This document shows, piece after piece, positions 21,062-29,182 of a stretch of DNA of 64,000 nucleotides. Positions within the stretch are counted from its first letter, which is position 1. Every line of letters begins with the position of its first letter. The notes under the pieces are model-generated. The model saw only the letters and a list, made by a program, of their open reading frames with translations, was not told the DNA's origin and did not search any database. The DNA lies in contig NZ_SSNZ01000006.1 of the NCBI RefSeq assembly GCF_004801375.1, forward strand, positions 124,001 to 188,000, in the 5' to 3' direction. The DNA comes from Flavobacterium supellecticarium. Lineage in GTDB: Bacteria; Bacteroidota; Bacteroidia; Flavobacteriales; Flavobacteriaceae. The translations under genes were made by a program, and so were the position numbers.

Positions 21062-21751
21062 TTAAGCATTCTGTTTAATCTGATTTTTTTTAAAAAAATA
21101 AAGTACCAAAAGAAATTGTGTATAGCCATAAACGGCATCTTCAACAGGGATTGTAAGCATCCTGATTCCTAAAAATTCTTTTGGATTATAATTCACTATT
21201 GGACTTTCTATACCCGTTCCGGTTAAAATACCATTTACCGGAAAGAAACCGAGCATCAGTATCGTAAAAACCAGAGATGCCTTAGTGATCCACACTGCCC
21301 GAACTACAAAATGGAGATACAGAAGAGTCAAAATCGTTGCCACAGCCGTAACCAGTGTATACAGTTTATCGGTGTTTAACAGAGCTACTAAAGACAAAAC
21401 AATAACACTCACAAATACCAGGATATTATTCAAGGCGCTCAGGCTATCCCATTTATAATATTTATCAATTGAATAATACGTAAACACGCAGGAAAAAGGA
21501 ATAAAAATAAAAAAAAGCATCTCTTCCAAAGGAAGCCCGGCTATTGTAATTCCGAGTGTATAATCTGTATTGAACCACCATACATTACTGGCTGTAAAAT
21601 AGATATCCCAGGCAATAAAAGGAATAGCAACAAGAATAGCTGCTTTGATAAAGGCTCCAAAGTGACGGTTAAATCCGATACGTTTATCGAAAGATGCAAT
21701 AAAGCAAATAATAACCGTAAAGAATAAAATAAGTGAATAAGTATATTCCAT
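21062..21751 (-). CDS. crtYcd: Lycopene cyclase, CrtYcd type (operon 1)
   Basis: This 229-residue polytopic membrane protein cyclises lycopene ends to beta-ionone rings, producing beta-carotene. It contains the two internally related halves that are separate CrtYc and CrtYd subunits in actinobacteria. Each has a conserved acidic motif: GLPLEEMLFFIFIPFSC in the first half and TIPVEDAVYGYTQFLL in the second. It begins 2 bp after the crtZ stop, so the two are translationally close. A paralogue with the same motifs lies at 34791-35495. It is likely cotranscribed from the marR1 promoter. Confidence 0.87.
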   Translation of the reverse strand: MEYTYSLILFFTVIICFIASFDKRIGFNRHFGAFIKAAILVAIPFIAWDIYFTASNVWWFNTDYTLGITIAGLPLEEMLFFIFIPFSCVFTYYSIDKYYKWDSLSALNNILVFVSVIVLSLVALLNTDKLYTLVTAVATILTLLYLHFVVRAVWITKASLVFTILMLGFFPVNGILTGTGIESPIVNYNPKEFLGIRMLTIPVEDAVYGYTQFLLVLYFFKKNQIKQNA

Positions 21752-21753
21752 TA

Positions 21754-22206
21754 TTATTTTTTATTAAAATACATTTTAAAATACTTAAAAGGAACGTATA
21801 AAAACCCAAAACACTCCCCTTGTTCTTTACCAATATGCTTATGATGTTGCTTGTGAGCTCTTCTTAATGCTAAAAAATAAGGATTTTCAGTATACTTAAA
21901 CAATTTCATTCGCTGATGAATAAAAATATCGTGTACAAAAAAATAAGCCATCCCATAAAGCATAATCCCTAATCCTATAAAAAAAAGGTAATTAAATCCT
22001 TGATTTGCTCCAAAATACATCATCAGTATGGTTGGCAGCGCAAAGATGACAAAGAAATAATCGTTTTTTTCCAAGACTCCGGCATTACTATGATCGTGAT
22101 GATCTTTGTGTAAAAACCATAAAAAACCGTGCATAACATATTTATGTATAACCCAGGTCGCCCCTTCCATTACAATAAACGTACACATTGTTATAATAAA
22201 ATTCAT
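21754..22206 (-). CDS. crtZ: Beta-carotene hydroxylase CrtZ (operon 1)
   Basis: This 150-residue membrane di-iron hydroxylase of the fatty acid hydroxylase superfamily would add 3-hydroxyl groups to beta-carotene, giving cryptoxanthin and zeaxanthin. The four expected His clusters are present: HKYVMH (residues 21-26), HKDHH (33-37), HDIFIH and HKQHHKH. Length is slightly short but complete for bacterial CrtZ. It sits 2 bp after the SRPBCC gene and 2 bp before crtYcd. The paralogue at 34339-34794 is highly similar and keeps every His residue. Confidence 0.9.
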   Translation of the reverse strand: MNFIITMCTFIVMEGATWVIHKYVMHGFLWFLHKDHHDHSNAGVLEKNDYFFVIFALPTILMMYFGANQGFNYLFFIGLGIMLYGMAYFFVHDIFIHQRMKLFKYTENPYFLALRRAHKQHHKHIGKEQGECFGFLYVPFKYFKMYFNKK

Positions 22207-22208
22207 AC

Positions 22209-22676
22209 TCAGGTCTTTTTTTGATTAAATACTTTTTCCAAAATCTGATACCGGTAATCAAAAATATGCTCCAGTTTCCTTCTTACAAAAACCCGATGCG
22301 CAATTCTACCTAAAAACCCCGCAGGTAACTCATAATCCACCGTATCTTTCATTAATATTCCCCGATCATTAGGGATAAACTCATGGAAATGATTCCAATA
22401 TTTATAAGGGCCTTTTTCCTGGAAATCGGTAAAACTTTTATTTTTGTCAACTTGAGTTATTCTGGTTCTCCATTTTAAAGGAATATGAAAAACGGGAGAC
22501 ACCTTATAATCTATAATCATACCTTCGTATATTTCCTCGTTCAGAAAGTTTGACACGACAACAAAGCCCATTTCCTCTGGTGTTATTTTTGACAAATTCA
22601 TCGGAGAGGAAAAAAAACTCCAGGCTGTTTCTATGTTACAACACAATTGCTGTTCCCTATATAACTGATATCTCAT
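22209..22676 (-). CDS. SRPBCC family lipid-binding-fold protein
   Basis: The 155-residue protein has the START/Bet v 1-like pattern of Bacteroidota SRPBCC proteins. It begins with an IETAWSFFSSPMNLSKITP segment, passes through a PLKWRTRITQVD strand, and ends with an FDYR-rich helix. SRPBCC proteins bind hydrophobic ligands. One in a carotenoid operon may carry or protect intermediates, but this is inference. It is preceded by a 161-bp gap after crtB that may hold a secondary promoter, and is followed by crtZ after 2 bp. Operon 2 lacks it and has an unrelated secreted protein near the equivalent position. Confidence 0.78.
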   Translation of the reverse strand: MRYQLYREQQLCCNIETAWSFFSSPMNLSKITPEEMGFVVVSNFLNEEIYEGMIIDYKVSPVFHIPLKWRTRITQVDKNKSFTDFQEKGPYKYWNHFHEFIPNDRGILMKDTVDYELPAGFLGRIAHRVFVRRKLEHIFDYRYQILEKVFNQKKT

Positions 22677-22837
22677 AAAGTATTATTTTAACAGTGTACA
22701 CGTATTGTACTCTAAAATTTTTCGAATTATTTATTTTATTCCTTTCAGGCTCTTTTTTCCGCTAAATCTTAATGCCTTATATTTTCACCCTAATTTTCCT
22801 TTACTGAATTCAATAGATCTGAAAAAAAGTGATGCCA

Positions 22838-23674
22838 TTATAAAGCAGCTACTTTATAGCGAACATAACTCTTTAAAGCTACAAAAATCTTTTGTCCGTT
22901 AGGGATACGAACTCTTGCGTTTAGTATTTCTTTAGACGATTTACGTTTTATTTTATAAAACAACGACAAATAATATTTGTAGGCCAGATACACTCCAAAC
23001 CGGGATGAAACCGGCAGCATTTTAATCCCAACCAAAGCTTCCTTAAATTCCTGTTCGATTTCCATTTCAATCTGACTTTTTACCCAATCATCAAACACCT
23101 TCATATCAATATCAGGAAAATACGTTCTCCCTAAAATCTGGTAATCGTCTTTCAAATCTCTCAGGAAATTGATTTTTTGAAAAGCAGAGCCCAATTTCAT
23201 GGCAAAGGGTTTTAAAGCCTCATATTGTTCTTTATTCCCTTCTGTAAACACCTGCAAACACATTAAACCGACCACTTCAGCCGAACCATAAATATATTCG
23301 TTATACAAAGCAGAATTATAATTGATCTGCTGTAAATCCATTTCCATACTATGTAGAAATTTTTCAATCAGCTCCGGATCGATTTGATACCGGTTTACCG
23401 TTTCCTGAAAAGATTGCAGAATTGGATTAAGCGAAATCTTTTCCTGTAATGCCTCAGCGGTATCCTTTTTAAGCCTGAGCAGAAGCCGCTCCTTATCATA
23501 ATCATGAAAACTATCTACAATCTCATCTGCTAAACGAACATAGCCATAAATGGCATAAATCGCAGTACGAATGGACGGCTTAAGCGCCAGGATACCCAGT
23601 GAAAAGCTGGTGCTATATTTTTGAGTCGTAATTTTACAGACTGTATTGGACAGTTCATCAAATAAATGTTTCAT
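22838..23674 (-). CDS. crtB: Phytoene synthase CrtB (operon 1)
   Basis: This 278-residue trans-isoprenyl diphosphate synthase would condense two GGPP molecules to phytoene. Both Asp-rich magnesium-binding motifs are visible: DEIVD in YVRLADEIVDSFHDYD and RDLKDD in NFLRDLKDDYQ. TSFSLGILAL near the start matches the family's substrate-binding segment. It lies 83 bp downstream of the fasciclin gene and probably belongs to the same transcript. The paralogue at 32837-33673 has the same length. No GGPP synthase gene is visible, so the precursor must come from elsewhere in the genome. Confidence 0.92.
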   Translation of the reverse strand: MKHLFDELSNTVCKITTQKYSTSFSLGILALKPSIRTAIYAIYGYVRLADEIVDSFHDYDKERLLLRLKKDTAEALQEKISLNPILQSFQETVNRYQIDPELIEKFLHSMEMDLQQINYNSALYNEYIYGSAEVVGLMCLQVFTEGNKEQYEALKPFAMKLGSAFQKINFLRDLKDDYQILGRTYFPDIDMKVFDDWVKSQIEMEIEQEFKEALVGIKMLPVSSRFGVYLAYKYYLSLFYKIKRKSSKEILNARVRIPNGQKIFVALKSYVRYKVAAL

Positions 23675-23757
23675 ACTGTGATTATATTAAAGCAAAAGGG
23701 CGGGACAATGTTTCGATCCCGCCCGAGATTAATTGTCTGCATTAAATTCAAAAAAAC

Positions 23758-24711
23758 TTATGGTAAAAGCACACGGTCAATAAGGTGAATCACACCATTA
23801 TCAGCCATTATATTAACCGCAGTGATGTTACTGGCTGTGGTATTTCCATTTCCTTTAACAGCTGCTCCGTTTACAAGACTCACCGTCACTTGTCCCCCAT
23901 TGAGGGTTGTTAGATTCTGTCCATCAGATAAATCAGAAGAGAATGCCCGGGCAGTAACAACATGATAAGTCAGAATATTTGCAAGAACATCAGGATCAGC
24001 AGCCTCAATAGAAGCGATAGTTGGGAAACCAGCCGCTATAAATGCCTGATTGGTAGGCGCAAAAACCGTAAGAGGTCCTCCTCCCGAAAGTGCAGCCGCA
24101 ACATCGGTACTCCCCTGACTGGCTCGTAAAACGGCAGCTACAAGATATGTCAAATCATTGTTAGCCTGAGCCGTAGCAACAATATTCCCGGTGGGAGGTA
24201 ACAATACATGTTCGAGTGCATGTATAACACCATTACTTGCCACAATATCCGGAGCCGTTACTTTCCAACCGTTCACAAACACACCATTAGTATTCTTAGT
24301 CACATAAACTTTACCGCCTCCGGCTGTAACAACCTCAGCATTGGGTCCGGCAGGTACATTTACACTCACAATTTTAGCCGGCAGGGTATGATAAAGCAGA
24401 ATATCCTGAAGTTGCTCAGAGGAAAGAGCATTAATTGTAGCACTACTGATACCGGAAGCCGCGAAAGCATTATTATCGGGTGCAAAAACCGTAAAAGGTC
24501 CGGGACCGCTTAGCGTAGTTGCCAGATTAGCTTTTACCACCGCGGATTTCAGAAGACTAAAATTTGGATTAGCCACAACGACATCCGTAATCGTACTGGT
24601 AGGACTCATAGACGTTTCAGTATCGCTGTCACAGGAAGTGAAAATAAAACCTAAAAACATAGCGACAGCAGCCATAGTTGCCAGCGAACTTTTAAAAAAA
24701 TTTGTTTTCAT
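23758..24711 (-). CDS. Two-domain fasciclin lipoprotein
   Basis: The 317-residue protein starts with a signal peptide and lipobox (FTSC, Cys27). Two FAS1 domains follow, each with the GPFTVFAPDNNAF-type H1 motif, here GPGPFTVFAP and GGGPLTVFAP, and a NGVIHxxExVLLPP-like H2 motif. FAS1 domains mediate adhesion and, in some bacteria, carotenoid-linked or surface functions. It lies between crtI and crtB in operon 1, 44 bp after crtI. Operon 2 has no FAS1 gene. Its presence inside a pigment operon suggests an outer membrane lipoprotein made when pigment is made; a direct carotenoid-binding role is speculative. Confidence 0.88.
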   Translation of the reverse strand: MKTNFFKSSLATMAAVAMFLGFIFTSCDSDTETSMSPTSTITDVVVANPNFSLLKSAVVKANLATTLSGPGPFTVFAPDNNAFAASGISSATINALSSEQLQDILLYHTLPAKIVSVNVPAGPNAEVVTAGGGKVYVTKNTNGVFVNGWKVTAPDIVASNGVIHALEHVLLPPTGNIVATAQANNDLTYLVAAVLRASQGSTDVAAALSGGGPLTVFAPTNQAFIAAGFPTIASIEAADPDVLANILTYHVVTARAFSSDLSDGQNLTTLNGGQVTVSLVNGAAVKGNGNTTASNITAVNIMADNGVIHLIDRVLLP

Positions 24712-24755
24712 TTTTTAAAAAATTTAGAGGGTTAATATTTAAGTCAATACAGTTC

Positions 24756-26231
24756 TCATTTATTGTAACGCACTTCAGCAGCGACAATTTTCCCGGAAAT
24801 GATAGCAGGCGGAACCCCTGGTCCGGGAACAGTCAACTGGCCGGCATAGTGCAGGTTTTTTAATTTCTTATTTTTCATTTTGGGTTTAAGTACCGCCGTT
24901 TGTCTAAGCGTATTTGCCAAACCGTAGGCATTACCACCATAAGCATTATAATCCTTAACAAAATCACGTACACAGTAACTCCTCTTGTAAACAATCTTAT
25001 CCCGAAGATTTACAGCACCGGTTTGTTTTTCAATTCTACCGAGCATTTGCAACAAATAGCGCTCCCGGATTTCCGCATCGTCATCCAACCCTATAGCCAC
25101 CGGCAACAACAGAAAAAGATTTTCTTTCCCTTCGGGTGCCACGTTTGCATCCGTTTTAGAAGGACAACAACAATAAAACAAAGGATTTTCCGGCCACTTT
25201 TTTTCTTCGTAAATACAATCGATATGTGCTTCAAAGTCATTTTCAAAAAAGAGCGTATGATGCTTTAAATTTGGGATTTTCTCGTCTATACCTAAATAAT
25301 AAATCAGGCTGGAAGGTGCAAAAGTTCGGTTTTCCCAGTAATCTTCATTGTAATTGCGATCAGCGATATCGAGCAGGCTTTCCATATGATGATAATCACA
25401 GGAAGCAATAACCTCATCAAAAAAATATTCCGATCCATTACTTACAATACTTTCAATTTTACCGTTTCGCGAATTAATTTTCTCGATATTTTTGTTAAAG
25501 TGAAAGTGCGCCCCCTGATTTTCGGCCACTTTTTGCATCGCCAAAACAAGCTGATAAAAACCGCCCATCGGATAGAACGTTCCCAATGCATAGCCACCAT
25601 AATTCATTAAGCTATACAGAGCGGGTATATTCTGAGGCGCTGCTCCCAGAAAAATTACGGGAAACTCCATCAGCATCCGGAGTTTATCATTTTTAAAATA
25701 GCGCGATACATATGTCCGGAAATTAGTCAGCAAATCCAGTTTTAAAGCACTTCGTGCAATTTTCGGCGAAAAAAATTCCAACCAGGAATGAGCAGGTTTA
25801 GTCACAAAATCTTTCATTCCCACCGTATATTTATAACGGGCCGCTTCCATAAATTTCTCCAGATTTTCACCGGCACCCGTTTCTATCGATTCAAACAGTT
25901 TTTGGAGGTCTTCCAACTTTTCCGGCACACTTAAAACGCCATCCGAAAAAACCATATCAAACTGTGGATTCAACGAAATCAGTTGAAAAAAAGCAGCACT
26001 TTCCGTACCGAAATCTCTGAAAAAATCTTCCATCACATCCGGCATCCAATACCAGCTAGGCCCCATATCAAAAACAAAACCTTCCGGCGTCTGAAATTGG
26101 CGGGCACGGCCACCAGGTTGATCGTGTTTTTCAAAAACATGTACCTCGTGACCGGCTTTTGCTGCATAAGCTGCTGCCGACAAACCGGAAAAACCGGAAC
26201 CAATTATAGCAATACGTTTTTTCATATTCAC
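24756..26231 (-). CDS. crtI: Phytoene desaturase CrtI (operon 1)
   Basis: This 491-residue FAD-dependent oxidoreductase would desaturate phytoene to lycopene. The N-terminal dinucleotide-binding motif reads AIIGSGFSGLSAAAYA and continues to FEKHDQPGGRARQF. The C-terminal CrtI signature is present as HYAGQLTVPGPGVPPAIISG. Length is normal for the family. The start is at the MNMKKR Met; the next Met, two codons on, is equally possible. It follows hiuH by 3 bp and precedes the fasciclin gene. The paralogue at 31360-32853 is collinear over the whole length. Confidence 0.93.
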   Translation of the reverse strand: MNMKKRIAIIGSGFSGLSAAAYAAKAGHEVHVFEKHDQPGGRARQFQTPEGFVFDMGPSWYWMPDVMEDFFRDFGTESAAFFQLISLNPQFDMVFSDGVLSVPEKLEDLQKLFESIETGAGENLEKFMEAARYKYTVGMKDFVTKPAHSWLEFFSPKIARSALKLDLLTNFRTYVSRYFKNDKLRMLMEFPVIFLGAAPQNIPALYSLMNYGGYALGTFYPMGGFYQLVLAMQKVAENQGAHFHFNKNIEKINSRNGKIESIVSNGSEYFFDEVIASCDYHHMESLLDIADRNYNEDYWENRTFAPSSLIYYLGIDEKIPNLKHHTLFFENDFEAHIDCIYEEKKWPENPLFYCCCPSKTDANVAPEGKENLFLLLPVAIGLDDDAEIRERYLLQMLGRIEKQTGAVNLRDKIVYKRSYCVRDFVKDYNAYGGNAYGLANTLRQTAVLKPKMKNKKLKNLHYAGQLTVPGPGVPPAIISGKIVAAEVRYNK

Positions 26232-26234
26232 CTG

Positions 26235-26645
26235 TTAATTTCCTTTATAAGTAGCATAACCGAACGGACTCACCGTGATGGGCACATGGTAATGCTGATT
26301 GTCACTGATGGCAAAAACCACCTCTATCCAGGGATAAAAACTATCCCGTTGTTGTCTCTTAAAATACGGTGCTGTTTCAAAAACCAATTTATAGGTCCCC
26401 TGATGCCTGATTTCCCCGTACGGCAAAAAATCACCTACTCTGCCATTCGCATCAGTAGTTTTCCGACTCACGAGCGACCAGGTGTTATTTTCTGAAAGCT
26501 GCTCCAGTCGGATAACAACATCAGGAGCAGGCTTACCGGTGGTAATGTCCAGAATATGACTGGATAACTGGTAAAGCTCTTTTTTTTGTGCCGAAATTGC
26601 GGCACTAAAAAACAAGACTAAAACAAAGGCAAAAAATTTTTTCAT
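26235..26645 (-). CDS. hiuH: 5-hydroxyisourate hydrolase, exported
   Basis: The 136-residue transthyretin-like enzyme hydrolyses 5-hydroxyisourate to OHCU in urate catabolism. A signal peptide (FSAAISAQ) indicates export, as for periplasmic HIU hydrolases. Family markers are the SSHILDITTGKPAPDV strand with His30, DANGRVGDF with the conserved Arg, the YHVPITVSPFGY His, and a C-terminal YKGN where the consensus is YRGS. It is the second gene of operon 1, 78 bp after marR1 and 3 bp before crtI. No urate oxidase or OHCU decarboxylase is in the window. Its place in a carotenoid operon is unexpected. Confidence 0.87.
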   Translation of the reverse strand: MKKFFAFVLVLFFSAAISAQKKELYQLSSHILDITTGKPAPDVVIRLEQLSENNTWSLVSRKTTDANGRVGDFLPYGEIRHQGTYKLVFETAPYFKRQQRDSFYPWIEVVFAISDNQHYHVPITVSPFGYATYKGN

Positions 26646-26723
26646 GTTTGTATTTTATATATTTCAAATAGTACTACTTTACTTTCAATTGTAATTTTGG
26701 AAACAGAATGTTCTACTTGTAAA

Positions 26724-27386
26724 TCAATTTTCACTATACAGCAAGGCTTCGGAAAGGAGCTTTTCAGGCTCAATATTTTTATCGTATATCCGTTGGTGGA
26801 AATCATGCAACTTATTCAAAAGACGAATCAACTCGAGTTTTTCTGATTCGGCCAGATCACCGGAAACAATATGGGTCGCCGCGCGAACTTTTAGCATGAT
26901 CCCCTCTAATGCTTCAAGTCCTGTCGAAGTAATATTGAGAATTTTACTTCTTTTATCACTATCCGAATCGGTTTGTGAAACCCATCCTTTATTGATCAAA
27001 CGATTGATGATCTGCATTCCTGTAGGCTTATCGTGTACATTTTTTTTTATCAAATCTATCTTAGTCATATTCTTACTAAACTTTAAAACAATCAGGTAGA
27101 TCACATCCTCCTGCGTTGAAAATTCAGATCCATAAATAGCCGACTTAAAATAGCTTTTACCAAATCGATTCATATGAACGACCAAACTTGCTATCACACT
27201 CTCCGATGTCCTCCCTATGGCCTTTCCTTCCCAGGCTGGCTGTACCTCATTGTTTTGAGGTTTAAAAGTGTTCCCCATCCAAAGCTTGAAACCCTCCAAG
27301 TCAGGACTGTAAGCCCCGTTTTTCAGAATTTCAACTTCAAAATCTTCCATTAAACTCAGAATATCTTTAATCAAATTATAATTCAT
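26724..27386 (-). CDS. MarR family regulator (operon 1)
   Basis: The 220-residue winged-helix regulator is the first gene of carotenoid operon 1. The recognition region reads KPTGMQIINRLINKGWVSQ, followed by the wing D-S-D-K-R-S-K-I-L. N-terminal and C-terminal helices would form the dimer. It is the paralogue of 30682-31347: helices, wing and ending are alike, so both proteins probably read similar DNA sites. Its start codon lies 14 bp from a 16-bp palindrome overlapping a candidate -7 box, which fits autorepression. MarR proteins usually respond to small aromatic ligands or oxidation. The inducer is unknown, and no obvious Cys sensor stands out. Confidence 0.85.
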   Translation of the reverse strand: MNYNLIKDILSLMEDFEVEILKNGAYSPDLEGFKLWMGNTFKPQNNEVQPAWEGKAIGRTSESVIASLVVHMNRFGKSYFKSAIYGSEFSTQEDVIYLIVLKFSKNMTKIDLIKKNVHDKPTGMQIINRLINKGWVSQTDSDSDKRSKILNITSTGLEALEGIMLKVRAATHIVSGDLAESEKLELIRLLNKLHDFHQRIYDKNIEPEKLLSEALLYSEN

Positions 27387-27399
27387 AACCCTATAATTT

Positions 27400-27415
27400 A
27401 GTATACAAATATACT
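27400..27415. promoter_or_regulatory. Candidate MarR operator O1
   Basis: AGTAT-ACAAAT-ATACT is a perfect 5-bp inverted repeat with a 6-bp spacer. It covers the -7 box of marR1. It is the first of three sites starting exactly 31 bp apart. Confidence 0.6.
27406..27413 (-). promoter_or_regulatory. Candidate -7 box for marR1 / carotenoid operon 1
   Basis: On the minus strand this reads TATATTTG, matching the Bacteroidota TAnnTTTG -7 consensus, 20 bp before the marR1 ATG. It lies inside operator O1. No convincing -33 TTTG was found. Confidence 0.45.
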
Positions 27416-27430
27416 ACTTTAAATTAAAAA

Positions 27431-27446
27431 AGTATTTTTTAGTACC
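27431..27446. promoter_or_regulatory. Candidate MarR operator O2 (degenerate)
   Basis: AGTAT-TTTTTA-GTACC keeps nine of the ten half-site bases of the AGTAT-N6-RTACT pattern and starts exactly 31 bp from O1. Confidence 0.45.
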
Positions 27447-27461
27447 ATTTTATTTAAAAAT

Positions 27462-27477
27462 AGTATACATTTGTACT
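27462..27477. promoter_or_regulatory. Candidate MarR operator O3
   Basis: AGTAT-ACATTT-GTACT starts 31 bp from O2 and 62 bp from O1. It covers a plus-strand -7 box, so it could control the divergent DUF2867-SDR-DUF2805 genes. Confidence 0.55.
27466..27473 (+). promoter_or_regulatory. Candidate -7 box for the divergent plus-strand transcript
   Basis: TACATTTG matches TAnnTTTG and lies within operator O3. Initiation would occur near 27480, about 250 nt before the DUF2867 gene and right before a 32-codon frame. Confidence 0.4.
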
Positions 27478-27481
27478 ACTT

Positions 27482-27667
27482 ATGAGTAATTACAATCAAC
27501 ACATAGGCGGGAATTCGTCTGAATTTAGAGTTGTATCAGTATTAAAAATGCAAAACAACACCCGGAACAATTCCCTCTAGGCTCCGACTGTTTCGGAAAC
27601 AAAGACCCTCAGAAAGCATCACTGCGAAGTGATCCGGCCTAATGATTTTGGAACTAAGAACACCTAA
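27482..27667 (+). other. Leader region with short frame and GNRA-type hairpin
   Basis: From ATG 27482 a 32-codon frame ends at TAG 27578-27580. The same frame continues open to TAA 27665-27667. Within it, ATCACT-GCGA-AGTGAT (27618-27633) forms a hairpin with a GNRA tetraloop, after a GC-richer segment. This may be a structured 5' leader, a leader peptide, or a decayed gene with a nonsense codon. I matched it to no riboswitch class. Confidence 0.3.
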
Positions 27668-27730
27668 TTGTTTTACATCAATAGATTTGAGCATAGGGGT
27701 ATAGGGTATTATGATTTAAAATAATGGGCT

Positions 27731-29164
27731 ATGAAAATACTATTGACTGGCGTTACAGGATACATTGCCAAAAGATTGCTTCCCGTACTGATCGAAAATA
27801 AACACCAGGTTGTTTGTTGTGTCAGGGATACAAACCGATTCTTTTACAACAAAGATTTTGAACCCTATATTACGGTAATTGAAGTCGACTTCTTAAAAAA
27901 GGAGACTTTAACCAATATTCCCAAGGATATAGACGTAGCTTTCTATTTAATTCATTCGATGTCTACCGAACATGGTGACTTTGAAAACATGGAAAAAGTT
28001 TGCGCAAATAATTTTAAAGCAATAATTTCCGACACCACTGCCCGTCAGGTAATTTATTTGGGGGGCATCAGCAATTCCGATCATCTTTCCAAACACTTAA
28101 AATCGAGACAAAATGTTGCCTCCATCCTCGCAATGGGCAGTTATGCCCTCACAACTTTAAAAGCCGGAATAATTGTAGGCTCCGGAAGTGGATCCTTTGA
28201 AATTATCAGGGATCTGGTAGAAAAACTCCCGGTTATGGTAACCCCTAAATGGCTAAAAACAAAATGCCAGCCCATTGCCATCAGAAATGTAATCGAATTC
28301 CTTATAGGTGTAATCGGAAAACCCGAAACATACGACAAAAGCTTTGATATTGCAGGCCCTGACATTTTAACGTATAAAGAAATGCTATTGTACTATGCCC
28401 GGATCAGAGGTTTAAAAAGAAGGATACTGATTGTCCCCGTGATGACCCCGAAACTCTCCTCCTATTGGCTTTACTTTGTAACTTCCACCTCCTATCCGCT
28501 GGCGCGGAACCTTGTGAACAGCATGAAAGTGGAAGTTATTGCCCAACCGAATAACCTAAGAGAATTATTAGCTATAGAACTGCTCGACTATGATACCGCT
28601 ATCCGATTAGCTTTTGAAAAAATCGAACAAAACAATGTCCTTTCCAGTTGGAAAGATGCCCAGACCAGTGCTATTTTAAATAGCGGAATGAGTACCTTAT
28701 TAGAAGTTCCTGTTTTTGGATGCTTTCGTGACATTCGTACAGCAAAACTTAAAAAACCAGAAGTTGCCCTTGCCCGAATATGGGCAATTGGCGGACAAAC
28801 GGGTTGGTACTACGGGAACTGGCTCTGGAAAATACGCGGATTTATGGACCAATTGGCAGGAGGCGTTGGTATGCGTCGTGGCAGAAAAAGCACCATTGAT
28901 TTGTATGCCGGCGATGCTCTTGACTTTTGGCGTGTACTGGTAGCCGACAAAGAAGCAAAGCGATTGCTTCTGTATGCGGAAATGAAACTCCCCGGTGAAG
29001 CGTGGCTGGAATTTAAAATCAATGAGCAGGACCAACTTATTCAAACCGCAACTTTCCGACCGCTGGGAATTAGCGGAAGATTGTACTGGTATAGCGTTTT
29101 ACCTTTTCACGGTTTTATATTCCGTGGCATGATCCAGCGCATTGCAAATCCGGACAAAATATAA
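27731..29164 (+). CDS. NAD(P)-binding epimerase-like protein with DUF2867 domain
   Basis: The 477-residue protein has an N-terminal extended-SDR Rossmann fold, starting MKILLTGVTGYIAKRLLPVL (GxxGxxG-type nucleotide loop). The C-terminal DUF2867 half runs from about residue 330 and includes GQTGWYYGNWLWKIRGF and AGDALDFWRV. Its reaction is unknown. The first gene of a plus-strand set, it is followed 18 bp later by the SDR and then the DUF2805 gene, all between the two carotenoid operons. Such proteins often sit near carotenoid and photolyase genes in flavobacteria, from memory, so a light or pigment connection is likely but unproved. A MarR site overlaps its candidate promoter. Confidence 0.8.
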   Translation: MKILLTGVTGYIAKRLLPVLIENKHQVVCCVRDTNRFFYNKDFEPYITVIEVDFLKKETLTNIPKDIDVAFYLIHSMSTEHGDFENMEKVCANNFKAIISDTTARQVIYLGGISNSDHLSKHLKSRQNVASILAMGSYALTTLKAGIIVGSGSGSFEIIRDLVEKLPVMVTPKWLKTKCQPIAIRNVIEFLIGVIGKPETYDKSFDIAGPDILTYKEMLLYYARIRGLKRRILIVPVMTPKLSSYWLYFVTSTSYPLARNLVNSMKVEVIAQPNNLRELLAIELLDYDTAIRLAFEKIEQNNVLSSWKDAQTSAILNSGMSTLLEVPVFGCFRDIRTAKLKKPEVALARIWAIGGQTGWYYGNWLWKIRGFMDQLAGGVGMRRGRKSTIDLYAGDALDFWRVLVADKEAKRLLLYAEMKLPGEAWLEFKINEQDQLIQTATFRPLGISGRLYWYSVLPFHGFIFRGMIQRIANPDKI

Positions 29165-29182
29165 ACTCATAAACCCCTAAAG

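Noticed and set aside
22696..22710. GTACA-CGTAT-TGTAC palindrome before the SRPBCC gene as another MarR operator
   Set aside because: It does not fit AGTAT-N6-RTACT (different half-sites and spacing). A separate role cannot be excluded.
27560..27667. Thiamine or cobalamin riboswitch
   Set aside because: A short GATCCGG stretch recalls a TPP motif, but the CTGAGA, ACCC and other conserved elements are absent or misplaced.
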